Shown: positions 41,330 to 51,006, counted from the stretch's first letter. The stretch: DNA of 52,240 bases from JAQUOA01 sp037443785 (GCA_037443785.1 JBBINR010000024.1:1-52240), one strand, 5' to 3'. The notes: generated by a model from the letters alone, not told the origin. Translations and numbers: made by a program.

Positions 41330-43855
41330 ATGAAAATTTTTCTTTTTGTTTTGAGCAGTATGCTGTTGGTTGCCGGCGAAAACGAGCGAACAATGCATTC
41401 AATTATTCCGTTGCCGCAGCATATTGTCGAATCAAGTTCCCATTTTAAAATTACCTCTACAACAAAAATTGTCCTTGGAACGAATACTCCGACGTTAAAT
41501 TTTGCTGCTGAGCAGTTCAATGAAGAATTGCTGGAACGAAAAGAGACAGCGTTAAAGATTGTGGATGAAGAATCTATCCGAAAGCTTTCTTCCAATTTTA
41601 TTTTTATTGGATTGCCGAACAGCGAATACGGGAAAAAATTGCTGAAGGAACGCAAAGGAACATTGACCCGTGAGATGAAAGCGGAAGGATATTTTCTTGA
41701 CGTGAATGCAAACGGCGTTGTGATTATTGCAGAATCGGAAAAAGGTCTGTTGTACGGCATGATGTCGCTTGTGCAGATTATTAATACCGAAAAGCGAAGT
41801 GTTGCCATTCCGTGCGGAACAATTCAGGATTATCCATCGGAAAAAATCAGAGGAATCACCGACGATATCAGCCGCGGACAAATTTCGACGATGGAAAATT
41901 TCAAAAAGATCATCCGGCTCATCGCGCGCTACAAAATGAATGTCTATTCGCCGTATATCGAAGATATGTTTCAATTCAAAAATTATCCTGACATCGGAAA
42001 AGAAAGAGGAGCATTAAGTGCGAAAGAGTGCCGGGAATTGGATGCGTATGCGAAAAAATATTTTGTCGAAATGATTCCGATCTTTGAAACGCTCGGTCAT
42101 TGGGAAAATATTTTATTGAATCCGAAATATGCCGGTCTCGGAGAATTTCCCGGTGCGCACACCATCAATATTTCGGATGAGAAAGCGCTGGCAATGCTGG
42201 ACGAGATGATCGGAGAGATTGCCGGCTGTTTCAGCTCACCGTATTTTAATATCGCTGCCGATGAATCATGGGATGTCGGCCTGGGCGCAAATAAATCGCG
42301 CGTAAAAAAGAGCGATCTGGCAACCGTGCATGCAGAACATTATCAACGAGTGTTTGCCATGGTGAAAAAGCACGGAAAAATTCCGCTCATGTACGGCGAC
42401 ATCATCCTTCTGCATCCGGAAATCCTGTCAAAAATTCCGAAGGAGGTAACGTTTGTCGATTGGCATTACGGACCGGCATTTGATTATACCAGTCCTGAAA
42501 TATTTAAGAAAGCCGGATTCCCCTTCATTGTGTGTCCCGCGGTGTGGAGTTTTGGCGGACCGTTCCCAAATTTTCTCAACACAACGATGAATATTCAGAA
42601 TTTGAATCTCGACGGTTTTCAAAATGGTTCACTCGGAATGCTCTGTTCCAACTGGAATGATTTCGGCGGAGAGGCGCTGCGTGAATTGAATTATTATGGT
42701 TATGGTTGGGCGGCAGAATGCGCATGGAATCCGACGAATGCGGATCTTGTATCGTTTGAACAAAAATTCTTTATGGATTTTTACGGCCTCGATGAAACTG
42801 ATGCGATTCGTTCGGTGTACGCGTTATTGAACAACCCGGCCAATCAATATCACTGGTACGAGTTGTGGCGTCATCCCATGCTGCCGAACCGTGACAACAT
42901 GGTTCATGAAGTGCGTGTTCCGCTTATTCAACGAATGCAAAGTATTAAAACAACAATGCCGTTTGTTCTTTCGTTGCTTGAAAAATTAAAAAGCAATGTC
43001 ACGCGGAACGCCGATCACTTACGAAATCTCGAATTCGTTGCTAAGTTAAATCTATGGTTCGCAAAGAAAATTGAAACTCAAGAACGAGTGAAACTGGCGG
43101 TAAGGCTGGCAGACAGCACAACGGTACGCGAAGAGCTTGCGAAGAAAATATCTTCCCTTGCCGAAAATATTGTTTCAAGTTTGACTGATGTAAAAGCGGA
43201 TTTTCAGAAAGTGTGGGCGATGTCGAACAAACCGCAAAATATCGATCGCCTTCTTCAGCGGTACGACCGGCAGATTTCATATTGGAATGAATTACGCAAC
43301 CAAGTCCAGCGGGGCGATTTTGTATTTTCGCCGGAGATAAAAAGCCAATGGATCTATCACCCGGAGGTGAATGATTCCGTTCAAGTCCAGCACGCCTGGT
43401 TCAGGAGATCGTTTGAGTTGCCCGGAGCAATTCGTTCCGCAAAACTGCAGTTGATGGGAGATTCGTGGGTAAAATTATATGTGAATGGAAAATCTGTTGG
43501 CGAAGTGTACGCGCGCGGCTCACTCTCTTTAATGGTAGAGATGGAACGGGCAAAGATATTTGACATTGCACCCTTCTTAAATGATTCGACCAACATCATT
43601 GCTGTTGAAGCAAATAATTTTGAAGAGCATGGTTCTGCGGGAACAAATATCTGTGGAGAAATTGTAACATCGGATGGAATGATTTTCCCTTTACGAAGCG
43701 ATACAACATGGGTTGCAGTCGATTCACTCGTTGCTGGATGGAATAAAAATACTTATACTAATTCTTGGCGGCGCCATGCAATACAACTGAAGAAATCTGT
43801 ACCGATCGTAGCGCCGGATTTATCCACTGGAAGAACAAGCTGGTTTGAACGATAA
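41330..43855 (+). CDS. glycoside hydrolase family 20-like beta-N-acetylhexosaminidase
   Basis: 841 residues. A signal-like N-terminus (residues 1-16) is followed by the GH20b alpha/beta domain (IPLPQHIVESSSHFKI ... GLLYGMMSLVQII). The TIM barrel starts EKIRGITDDISRGQ. The catalytic Asp-Glu pair is 311-312 in NIAADESWDVG, where most GH20 enzymes read GGDE. The C-terminal part contains a jelly-roll, sugar-binding-like domain (IRSAKLQLMGDSWVKLYVNGKSVGEVYA). It releases terminal GlcNAc/GalNAc from glycans, probably in the periplasm. The stop overlaps the next ATG by one base (TAATG). Confidence 0.87.
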   Translation: MKIFLFVLSSMLLVAGENERTMHSIIPLPQHIVESSSHFKITSTTKIVLGTNTPTLNFAAEQFNEELLERKETALKIVDEESIRKLSSNFIFIGLPNSEYGKKLLKERKGTLTREMKAEGYFLDVNANGVVIIAESEKGLLYGMMSLVQIINTEKRSVAIPCGTIQDYPSEKIRGITDDISRGQISTMENFKKIIRLIARYKMNVYSPYIEDMFQFKNYPDIGKERGALSAKECRELDAYAKKYFVEMIPIFETLGHWENILLNPKYAGLGEFPGAHTINISDEKALAMLDEMIGEIAGCFSSPYFNIAADESWDVGLGANKSRVKKSDLATVHAEHYQRVFAMVKKHGKIPLMYGDIILLHPEILSKIPKEVTFVDWHYGPAFDYTSPEIFKKAGFPFIVCPAVWSFGGPFPNFLNTTMNIQNLNLDGFQNGSLGMLCSNWNDFGGEALRELNYYGYGWAAECAWNPTNADLVSFEQKFFMDFYGLDETDAIRSVYALLNNPANQYHWYELWRHPMLPNRDNMVHEVRVPLIQRMQSIKTTMPFVLSLLEKLKSNVTRNADHLRNLEFVAKLNLWFAKKIETQERVKLAVRLADSTTVREELAKKISSLAENIVSSLTDVKADFQKVWAMSNKPQNIDRLLQRYDRQISYWNELRNQVQRGDFVFSPEIKSQWIYHPEVNDSVQVQHAWFRRSFELPGAIRSAKLQLMGDSWVKLYVNGKSVGEVYARGSLSLMVEMERAKIFDIAPFLNDSTNIIAVEANNFEEHGSAGTNICGEIVTSDGMIFPLRSDTTWVAVDSLVAGWNKNTYTNSWRRHAIQLKKSVPIVAPDLSTGRTSWFER

Positions 43856-44358
43856 TGATAACAACACCGTACCAATCCGTTACCGAACGCTATTTCATTG
43901 AATGCTGCCGCACGAAGCTGGCGAAGGAATATCTTCCGAAAATACAGCAGTGCCTCATGCAATTATCTGATGACGATATTTGGTGGCGTGCGCACGAAAC
44001 GAACAACAGCATTGGCAATTTGATTCTGCATCTTTCAGGAAATATCCGTCAATGGATATTCCACAAGATCGGCGGGAATGATTTTTTGCGAAACAGAGAC
44101 AAAGAATTTTCCGAACGCGAGCATATCTCGAAAGCAGAGCTTCTTTCAACTCTTGAACGAGCGGTAAAAGATGTCGATGGCGTATTGAGAGCTCTTCCAC
44201 TTGAAAAGCTCAAGGAGCTGTACAACATCCAAGTGTATCACGTAACGGGATTGGAAGCGATTCTTCATGTGGTGGAGCATTTTTCCTACCATACGGGGCA
44301 AATCGTATACATTACAAAATTACGAACGGGGAACGACCTGAAGTTTTATAATTTGTAG
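43855..44358 (+). CDS. DinB-family protein
   Basis: 167-residue four-helix-bundle metalloprotein of the DinB/YfiT group. The three metal-binding His positions are visible: SIGNLILHLSGNIRQW, and VVEHFSYHTGQIVY with two. Members include bacillithiol transferases and metal-dependent hydrolases. Given the bacilliredoxin in this genome, a thiol-transferase role is possible but unproven. It is coupled to the GH20 gene by a 1-base overlap. Confidence 0.9.
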   Translation: MITTPYQSVTERYFIECCRTKLAKEYLPKIQQCLMQLSDDDIWWRAHETNNSIGNLILHLSGNIRQWIFHKIGGNDFLRNRDKEFSEREHISKAELLSTLERAVKDVDGVLRALPLEKLKELYNIQVYHVTGLEAILHVVEHFSYHTGQIVYITKLRTGNDLKFYNL

Positions 44359-44366
44359 GGTGTGAT

Positions 44367-44729
44367 CTAATTATCGTCCGCACCTTCATCAATCCAACGG
44401 ATAAAAAGATCGATCTCTTCCTGTCCCAATTTCTTTTTAGAAAAGATGGGCATCTGTGCGCCTTTGGGAGGGGCGGGGAGAAGTTTAGCAATGAGATAGC
44501 TTTTTTTGCCGTCGCCGGGGATGATGATATTTTTTGTTACTCCGCTCGACCGCATCAACGCAACATTGTCCATCGAAAAATTATTCGGATTTTCATCATC
44601 TTTTTCGTGACACTTGATGCATCGCTTTTTGATAATTGGAAAAATATCTTTCGAAAACGAAATTTTTTCTTGTGCCGGCAACATTGAGAAAGCAACGAGC
44701 GAGCATCCCATCCACAAAAGTAATTTCAT
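44367..44729 (-). CDS. monohaem c-type cytochrome, planctomycete-cytochrome type
   Basis: 120-residue exported protein. Signal peptide LLLWMGCSLVAFSMLPAQ is followed by one haem motif, CIKCH in FPIIKKRCIKCHEKDDENP, with a possible Met ligand in AQMPIFSKKKL. The C-terminus FIRWIDEGADDN closes a fold seen in planctomycete-type cytochrome c domains (F..I..I...C..CH ... I..WI..GA). It is last gene of a four-gene minus-strand operon (14 bases from the previous gene) and converges with DinB at 8 bases. Confidence 0.87.
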   Translation of the reverse strand: MKLLLWMGCSLVAFSMLPAQEKISFSKDIFPIIKKRCIKCHEKDDENPNNFSMDNVALMRSSGVTKNIIIPGDGKKSYLIAKLLPAPPKGAQMPIFSKKKLGQEEIDLFIRWIDEGADDN

Positions 44730-44743
44730 CAGTCATTCCTGCG

Positions 44744-45109
44744 TTAATTATTCTTCGCACCTTGATTGATCCATTGGCATACGATGTCGATCATTTCTTC
44801 ATCCAAAGGTTTTCTCCCTCTCGGCATTTGCTTTCCAAAATCGGATGTTCCTCGTAATTTCATCACAAGAATACTTTCTTCCCCTTTTCCTTTAATGATC
44901 ACAGGACCATGTTTACTGTCTCCTTTCACCAATTCGGAATAATCGTCAAAATACAAATTACACGGACTGCCGTCATCGGTATTGTGGCACCCTAAGCATT
45001 TCTTTGTGAGGATTGGAAGTACATCTTTCTTAAATGAAATAGTTTTTTGCTTTTCTTGCGCATTTGCACAGAGAGCAATGATAAAAGCGAAGAAGATTAT
45101 TTTTTTCAT
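44744..45109 (-). CDS. monohaem c-type cytochrome, paralogue
   Basis: 121 residues. Signal peptide KKIIFFAFIIALCANAQ, one haem motif CLGCH (VLPILTKKCLGCHNTDDG) and a Met in FGKQMPRGRKPL. The C-terminus VCQWINQGAKNN closely parallels its neighbours. The DDGSPCNLYFDDYSELVKG segment and GPVIIKGKGEESILVMKLRG are shared in pattern with the TIG-cytochrome next door, so these two are recent relatives. Probably a periplasmic electron carrier. Confidence 0.87.
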   Translation of the reverse strand: MKKIIFFAFIIALCANAQEKQKTISFKKDVLPILTKKCLGCHNTDDGSPCNLYFDDYSELVKGDSKHGPVIIKGKGEESILVMKLRGTSDFGKQMPRGRKPLDEEMIDIVCQWINQGAKNN

Positions 45110-45121
45110 ACGGTTCCGTTG

Positions 45122-45778
45122 TTATTTATTTAATGCACCTTGATTAATCCAATCAATAATTTTTTGTAAATCGGCATCGCTAATTTGAGGTGAACCAAAC
45201 GGCATTCGGACACCAAAAGGAACTGTATTGGTTCGTAATTTTTTAACAATAATACTTCCCGAAGCATTCCCGGCGATAATTACCGGTCCGTGGTCGCTTG
45301 TACCTGATACAACTTGGGCATACGATTCCAAAAATAAATTATTTTGTCCGCCGTGACATCCTGTGCAACCGTATGTTGTTGTGAATAATGGGGAGATATC
45401 TGCTGTAAAATGCATCACCTCGGAAGCCGTAATAACCTTAAACGACTGCGAATTGCTTGATTGGTTGTTTACGGAAACGACAATAGAGGTCGAACCGGAT
45501 GGCAATGCATTTGGAACGGCGGCCTTTATCACCGAATCATTCCATGAAAGTATCGTCCCTGACACCGTCCCAAATTTTACTGATCCCTGCGCTGTCCCAA
45601 AATGAGATCCCTTGATGGTAATTGTATCATTGACAAGAGCTGCGCTTGGATTTGTTCCCGTTATAGCAGGAGTCGACGTGACAGGTGTTGTTATGATTTT
45701 AGGAGCAACACCCTGATCTTCGCATGAAACAAAAATAAGTGTAAGCACTGTACCAAAAAGAAGAACACGTACATTCAT
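45122..45778 (-). CDS. lipoprotein with IPT/TIG domain and monohaem cytochrome domain
   Basis: 218 residues. Lipobox-like LTLIFVSC (Cys19) suggests lipidation. An IPT/TIG immunoglobulin-like domain spans about residues 38-116 (PAITGTNPSAALVNDTITIKGSHFG). A haem domain follows, with CTGCHGG at FTTTYGCTGCHGGQNN, then GPVIIAGNASGSIIVKKL and the ending IIDWINQGALNK. The TIG domain may present the haem at the outer membrane or bind a partner. Gaps to both neighbours are 11-12 bases, so it belongs to the operon. Confidence 0.88.
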   Translation of the reverse strand: MNVRVLLFGTVLTLIFVSCEDQGVAPKIITTPVTSTPAITGTNPSAALVNDTITIKGSHFGTAQGSVKFGTVSGTILSWNDSVIKAAVPNALPSGSTSIVVSVNNQSSNSQSFKVITASEVMHFTADISPLFTTTYGCTGCHGGQNNLFLESYAQVVSGTSDHGPVIIAGNASGSIIVKKLRTNTVPFGVRMPFGSPQISDADLQKIIDWINQGALNK

Positions 45779-45789
45779 TTCACTATTCC

Positions 45790-46911
45790 TTATAAGTATA
45801 GATGGAGCATTAATTGATATTCATCATTCTTCGAATCATTTGGTTCTTCTTTGTTGATCCGATAGAGCGGACGAATTTCCACGCCTGAGAGCGGAAACAA
45901 CTCTGCTCCAACAGTAAAGCGTTTATAGATACCCGTTTTAAGATTTGTGTTTGGATCGAAGAATTCATACCCAACTTTGAGATCAACGCCTTCAAACAAT
46001 GCATAGTTGAGTTCGCTGTATGTTGCGAGCGCTGAAATTTGTTTTCCGGTATTCCATGTGTTTACATAATCAATTTCGCCGTTATAGGTCAGCGTTTTGA
46101 AAAATGTAATTCCAATAAAAGGACCATAGAACTGAGCTTTTCGTACGTCATTAAGATCATTATTTGGATCATTGTAGAATGAGCCGCCAATATTGACATT
46201 GAAAAGATCGCTTTGAATCGTTGCCTCACCGCGTAAAGAAACAACTTTTCCTTTATTAATGTCAGGCGCCCCTGAATTTTTTCCCGGCAATCCATTGAAT
46301 ACACCGATGTTAAAAGTAAAGATGCTCGGCGCAAATCCAACTTCTAATCCTGTATCTTCTGATCGCTGGCTAAAACGTAAACCGGTGGTAGGGGCAACGG
46401 AGTACGGCCCGCCTCGTATATAGGCATTATGATCATCAATTTTTGTTCCATACGCGGGAATAAATTTTCCAACTTTAATATAGCCGTCGAGCGGTAAAAC
46501 TTTTGCCAATCCAAAAACTTCAAAGCCGGTATAAAGTCCTTTATCTACATAGATGCGGACTTTTTTGTTCAGACGCAGATCTAAATACAAATCGCCCTGC
46601 ATTTGGAAAAAATTATTTGTGTTGGTCGATTGTTCTGTAAAGAAAAGACTTCTGAAATCATATCCGAGCGTGAAGAAGTCACTCAACGAAGGAGAAAAAT
46701 CTTCAATATCGGTTTGCTCTTTGAATGTTGGCATCGGTAATTCCTCCCGCCCATATGTCGCTCCAAATGTGCTGCGCATTCCTTTGCCTGTTGGGTTAAT
46801 GTGGCAGGATTGACATTTGGCTCCTTGACGAGTAGAAAATCTCGGTAACGCATCAGACACGTTGGATAAAACAAGACACAGAAAAACGAAATAGACCAGT
46901 GGTAATTTCAT
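45790..46911 (-). CDS. outer-membrane porin with N-terminal CxxCH motif
   Basis: 373 residues from the ATG at 46909-46911, which has GGAG 7 bases upstream; an upstream in-frame ATG at 46965 lacks this. Signal peptide KLPLVYFVFLCLVLSNVSDA is followed by FSTRQGAKCQSCHINPTGKGMR, a haem-c motif near the N-terminus. The remainder is a beta-barrel with alternating aromatic strands (FFTLGYDFRSLFF, VRIYVDKGLYTGFEVFG, ... DEYQLMLHLYL), ending in an outer-membrane barrel-like Leu/Tyr strand. It is first gene of the operon with three monohaem proteins. A haem at the barrel mouth would suit trans-outer-membrane electron transfer (inference). Confidence 0.85.
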   Translation of the reverse strand: MKLPLVYFVFLCLVLSNVSDALPRFSTRQGAKCQSCHINPTGKGMRSTFGATYGREELPMPTFKEQTDIEDFSPSLSDFFTLGYDFRSLFFTEQSTNTNNFFQMQGDLYLDLRLNKKVRIYVDKGLYTGFEVFGLAKVLPLDGYIKVGKFIPAYGTKIDDHNAYIRGGPYSVAPTTGLRFSQRSEDTGLEVGFAPSIFTFNIGVFNGLPGKNSGAPDINKGKVVSLRGEATIQSDLFNVNIGGSFYNDPNNDLNDVRKAQFYGPFIGITFFKTLTYNGEIDYVNTWNTGKQISALATYSELNYALFEGVDLKVGYEFFDPNTNLKTGIYKRFTVGAELFPLSGVEIRPLYRINKEEPNDSKNDEYQLMLHLYL

Positions 46912-47038
46912 CAGATGCTCCAAAAAAAGGACTAAATACTCTTTTAACTTCGAATAATCTATCATTTGTGGATATAAATTTCAATACATAAAAATTGAAA
47001 TCATGGTTGGTGTGACTCAGGTCTCGAACTAAATCGTG

Positions 47039-48130
47039 TTAAAATTTTTTTCGCCGATTCTTGATGTAGTCAACAAAAATAAATTCGCCAAGGTTTCCGA
47101 GTGAAGAATAATACGCTCTTCCTTTATTGGCCTTGGTCAATTCTTCGACAAAATTAACAAGATAAGGATCGCGTGCGATCATAAATGTACTGATGGTAAT
47201 CTTTTCTCGTCGACAGGCAACCGCTTCATCAATTGTTTTATTGACGATCTTCGGATCGAGTCCGAAAGAGTTTTTATATAATCGTCCCGACTCATCAAAC
47301 ATTGCTGAAGGTTTTCCATCCGTAATCATAAAGATTTGTTTGTTCGCATTGCCGCATCGTCGCAGCAGCGTGCGCGCCATTTGCAATCCTGCCCGTGTAT
47401 TCGTATGGAACGGGCCGACTTCCAAAAAAGGAATTTCCGCAAGGCTAATCAGGCGTGCATCGTCGCCAAATGTGACGCACGCAAGATAATCTTTTGGGAA
47501 TTTCGTTTGAATCAATTCCGAGAGAGCGAGGGCGACTTGTTTTGCGGGTGTAATTCTATCTTCACCGTACAGAATCATGCTGTGCGAAATATCGATCATG
47601 ACCACCGTGGCGCACGAAGCAAGATTTTCTGTTTCATACACTTCAAGATCGTCTTCCTGCAAATGAAAATTATCGATGCCGTCGCGCTTCAACGCATTCG
47701 TCATTGTAGAAGTGAGATCGATGTTCGTCGGCATATCGCCGAAATTCCATTTCTTCGTTTCGCTTTGGCGTTCAATGCCGCTTCCGAGATGCGGTGTTTC
47801 GTGATTTCCGAGCTGATTTTTCTTCAATGAAGAGAAAATTTCTTTTAACGCATCTTGACGAATTTTCTGAACCCCTTTTGGTGTAAGTTCAAGCCTATCA
47901 TCAACTTCTTCAATAATCCCCATTTCTTTAAGCTTTTCGATGAGCTCATCCATCGTCAATGTGTTATCGAAAATGCCGTATTCTTCACCGAGCTGGCGAA
48001 GCCATTCCATCGCGTCTTCAACGTTTCCGCTGGCTTGCAGAACGAGATAGTTGAACAATTTCGTTAATTGTTCAAACCGCTGCTCATCGGTTGCAGAATT
48101 TTCATTCCATTGTGAATACAGAAAACGCAT
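47039..48130 (-). CDS. VWA domain protein, partner of MoxR-like ATPase
   Basis: 363 residues. A helical N-terminal part (residues 1-125) leads into a von Willebrand A domain with MIDAS motif DISHS (180-184), a Thr in TNTRAGLQMA and ITDGKPSAMF. It ends in a short basic tail (KNRRKKF). It is related to CoxE/BchD-like proteins that act with AAA+ ATPases as metal-insertion or chaperone complexes. The ATPase gene lies 72 bases upstream on the same strand. The client protein is unknown. Confidence 0.9.
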   Translation of the reverse strand: MRFLYSQWNENSATDEQRFEQLTKLFNYLVLQASGNVEDAMEWLRQLGEEYGIFDNTLTMDELIEKLKEMGIIEEVDDRLELTPKGVQKIRQDALKEIFSSLKKNQLGNHETPHLGSGIERQSETKKWNFGDMPTNIDLTSTMTNALKRDGIDNFHLQEDDLEVYETENLASCATVVMIDISHSMILYGEDRITPAKQVALALSELIQTKFPKDYLACVTFGDDARLISLAEIPFLEVGPFHTNTRAGLQMARTLLRRCGNANKQIFMITDGKPSAMFDESGRLYKNSFGLDPKIVNKTIDEAVACRREKITISTFMIARDPYLVNFVEELTKANKGRAYYSSLGNLGEFIFVDYIKNRRKKF

Positions 48131-48202
48131 CGTCTCATTGATTATCGTGAAAAATAGTATGGTTCAAATTTTTAATTATTCATTACTGATTGTGGATTGC
48201 AT

Positions 48203-49705
48203 TTAATCGTAATCCTCAAACTTTCCTTTGCCCGCGAAAATACTTCCCACCATATCTTTATAATGCGTTACGTGATCGACCTCGTCTTTTGCAATTTTGG
48301 AGTTTTGATGAAGTCCGTCGAGCACGAACTCCATCGCTGAAGCAAAGTTGTATTGATCTTTTTCATCCAGCGATAAATATTTTTTGGTGATTTCTTTCAG
48401 CGTTGGTACGCGTTCCAGTTCCTTCATGTAGGCAAGAAACGGCATATCGTCGGCAACTTCGATCGCATTACCGCTTTCAAACCAATTCACAATTTTTGCA
48501 TACTCATTTGTTTCCTTTTGTTCCTGGGCTTGCTGTTGCTTTCGCGGTTTCTGAAGCGGGTCGGGGAAATACTTTTTGAATATTTCGCGTGTCGCTTTTC
48601 CGATCAAGGCTTTTCCGACTTTGGTGGCACCTTCTTGTTCACCTTCAAACACAAGTTCTACTTTCCCTGTAACGCCGGGAAGCACATGGGGAAGATCGCA
48701 CATGCGCGGAACGATATGTGTTTCTTTCAAGAGAATAGCGCGCCGTTCTGCATTACTGACAAGATTTTCCATTGCCGCGATTGTTAATCGCGCACTCACA
48801 CCGGACTTTTGATCGACGAATTCACTCTTTCGTGCTTCAAATGCTATGCTTTCAATAATTTCTTTGAAGTAATACGACATGTGCAGCTGTTTCTCGCCGC
48901 GCTGTAAATCGGATTCTTGTTCTGTAATCTTGATGGCCTCTTCGATTGAACGGGGGTAGTGTGTCAAAATCTGCGAATCAATTCTGTCTTTGAGCGGAGT
49001 GATAATGCTTCCGCGATTTGTATAATCTTCCGGATTGGCGGTAAAGACCAAAAAGACATCAAGCGGGATGCGAATATTGAATCCGCGAATTTGCACATCT
49101 TTTTCTTCGAGAATGTTGAATAGGCCGACTTGAATGCGCGGCTGAAGATCGGGCAATTCGTTGATCGCAAAAATTCCACGATTGCTCCGGGGGATCAATC
49201 CAAAATGAATTGCTCCTTCATGAGAATAATGTAACCGCTGTGTTGCGGCTTTGATCGGATCGATATCACCGATGAGATCGGCAATCGTAACATCAGGGGT
49301 GGCGAGTTTTTCGCTGAAACGCTGGCTTCGATGAATCCACTCGATTTCTGTTTGATCTCCAAATTTATCTGTTTGATCGACGCCGAATTTACTAACTGGT
49401 GAAAACGGATTATCGTTAATCTCACTTCCTTTGATCACGGGAATGTATTCATCAAGCAACGATGGAAATTGCCTAATCAATCGAGTCTTTGCCTGTCCGC
49501 GAAGGCCCAGTAGAATAATATCGTGTTTTGCAAGAATAGAGTTGATTAGTGCCGGAATAACGGTTGTTTCGTATCCGATGATTCCGGGGAAGAGCACTTC
49601 ATCGGCTTCCATTTTTTTTATAAGATTGTTTCGGATTTCATCTTTCACAGATACGACGTTGTATCCACTGTTTTTTAATTCACCAATTGTTCGCACTCGA
49701 TTCAT
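48203..49705 (-). CDS. MoxR/ChlI-like AAA+ ATPase
   Basis: 500 residues. Walker A variant GLRGQAKT (67-74), sensor/arginine regions GIFAINELPDLQPRIQVGLFNILEEKDVQIRG and VFTANPEDYTNRGSIITPLKDRIDSQI (Walker B/sensor 1 area). This form is typical of Mg-chelatase subunit I-like ATPases found with VWA partners. The C-terminal 100 residues are a charged helical region (KQQQAQEQKETNEYAK). It forms a two-gene unit with the VWA gene and probably remodels or activates a metalloenzyme (inference). Confidence 0.92.
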   Translation of the reverse strand: MNRVRTIGELKNSGYNVVSVKDEIRNNLIKKMEADEVLFPGIIGYETTVIPALINSILAKHDIILLGLRGQAKTRLIRQFPSLLDEYIPVIKGSEINDNPFSPVSKFGVDQTDKFGDQTEIEWIHRSQRFSEKLATPDVTIADLIGDIDPIKAATQRLHYSHEGAIHFGLIPRSNRGIFAINELPDLQPRIQVGLFNILEEKDVQIRGFNIRIPLDVFLVFTANPEDYTNRGSIITPLKDRIDSQILTHYPRSIEEAIKITEQESDLQRGEKQLHMSYYFKEIIESIAFEARKSEFVDQKSGVSARLTIAAMENLVSNAERRAILLKETHIVPRMCDLPHVLPGVTGKVELVFEGEQEGATKVGKALIGKATREIFKKYFPDPLQKPRKQQQAQEQKETNEYAKIVNWFESGNAIEVADDMPFLAYMKELERVPTLKEITKKYLSLDEKDQYNFASAMEFVLDGLHQNSKIAKDEVDHVTHYKDMVGSIFAGKGKFEDYD

Positions 49706-49892
49706 AAGATGATTCGCTCCGTTTTTTATTCAATATACCTGCGCCTATTTCCAAAATCAAATTATTGGAAATGCAGAAATGATACTGTATTTTCAGTGTG
49801 TGCTGGATTCAGAAACCGGATGTACGACTTTTTACGGCACCGGCGAGAAAACAGAATTTCTTACATCTCATTACTTATTAACGAATATTCCC

Positions 49893-50948
49893 ATGCCGCG
49901 CCAATTACCACATAAAACAATTGTATTCAGATTAAGTTCCATCGGAGATATTGTTCTTTCATCGCCGCTGCTCCGTGTGTTGCGAAAAGCCGTCGGCAAT
50001 GAAGCACGTATCGATTTTGTCGTGCGAAAAGAGTATGCGGAATTAGTGAAATACAACCATCACCTTTCTGTTGTGCATGAATATGATCCTGCTACGGGCT
50101 TTGAAGGCTTACAGAAATTAGCCAAGGAACTGTACAGCGAACATTATGATCTTGCAATCGATATCCATGACAGCATCCGCACAAAATTTTTGAGAGCCGC
50201 GTGCCGCGCTAAAGATGCTGTGGTGGTTGATAAACGAAAATTGGAACGCTGGCTTCTGATCAATTTAAAACGAAATGCCTATGATGATAATCTTTCCGTC
50301 GCAGAGCGATATATTGAAACATTAAAAAAGTATCGTATCACCGATGACGAGAAAGGGCTAGAAATTTTTATTCCTGATTCGACATTGTTCGATATTTCCG
50401 GAAAGATGGCGAAGCTTCGATTGAATGAGTTTGAAAAAGTAATCGGGATTTGTCCCGGTTCGAAACATTTTACCAAGCGATGGCAGAAAGAAAAGTTTGC
50501 TGACGTGGCATCGCACGCTGCGAAGGAGTTCAATGCAAAAATAATTTTATTTGGCGGGAAAGAAGAATACGCCGACTGCCAATTTGTATCCGATGAAGTT
50601 TTGCGGCGAGTTTCGGAAAAATCGGCAACAAATTTTGCAGGAGAATTTACATTGTTGGAAACTGCTGCTGCAATGGAATTTTGCGACGTTGTGCTCACAA
50701 ACGACAGCGGGTTGATGCATATTGCCGCGGCGAAACAAAAAAAGATTGTTGCAATCTTCGGATCGACATCGCGTGAATTTGGTTTTGCTCCCTACGGCAC
50801 AGAATCTGTTATCATCGAAAACAACGATCTCGATTGCCGGCCATGCACCCACATCGGAAGAAAATCGTGTCCCAAAGAGCATTTCAAGTGTATGGGTGAT
50901 ATTACTGTGGACAAAGTGTATGATGCAGTGAAGGATTTTTTGAAATAG
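49893..50948 (+). CDS. GT9-family ADP-heptose:LPS heptosyltransferase-like
   Basis: 351 residues from the ATG at 49893 (MPRQLPHKTIVFRLSSIGDIVLSSPLLRVLRK). An upstream ATG at 49779 would add an unrelated 38 residues. Motifs of GT9 are the N-terminal GDIVLSSP, ICPGSKHFTKRWQKEKFADVA, DSGLMHIAAAKQKKIVAIFGSTS and a four-Cys C-terminal loop (CRPCTHIGRKSCPKEHFKCM). It transfers a heptose to lipopolysaccharide core, cytoplasmic face. A terminator follows at 51050-51075. No other LPS gene is adjacent. Confidence 0.93.
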   Translation: MPRQLPHKTIVFRLSSIGDIVLSSPLLRVLRKAVGNEARIDFVVRKEYAELVKYNHHLSVVHEYDPATGFEGLQKLAKELYSEHYDLAIDIHDSIRTKFLRAACRAKDAVVVDKRKLERWLLINLKRNAYDDNLSVAERYIETLKKYRITDDEKGLEIFIPDSTLFDISGKMAKLRLNEFEKVIGICPGSKHFTKRWQKEKFADVASHAAKEFNAKIILFGGKEEYADCQFVSDEVLRRVSEKSATNFAGEFTLLETAAAMEFCDVVLTNDSGLMHIAAAKQKKIVAIFGSTSREFGFAPYGTESVIIENNDLDCRPCTHIGRKSCPKEHFKCMGDITVDKVYDAVKDFLK

Positions 50949-50970
50949 TAACGTTCGGGTGATTAGATGC

Positions 50971-51006
50971 AATGGCGGATTTCCGCTAAAAATCCTTGGG
51001 AATGAC
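50971..51006. repeat. degenerate interspersed repeat, copy 3
   Basis: Read on the minus strand it starts GTCATTCCCAAGG and continues to GCGGAAATCC, the same opening as the copy at 15330 but with decayed arms. It lies in the intergenic region after the heptosyltransferase gene. Confidence 0.5.
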
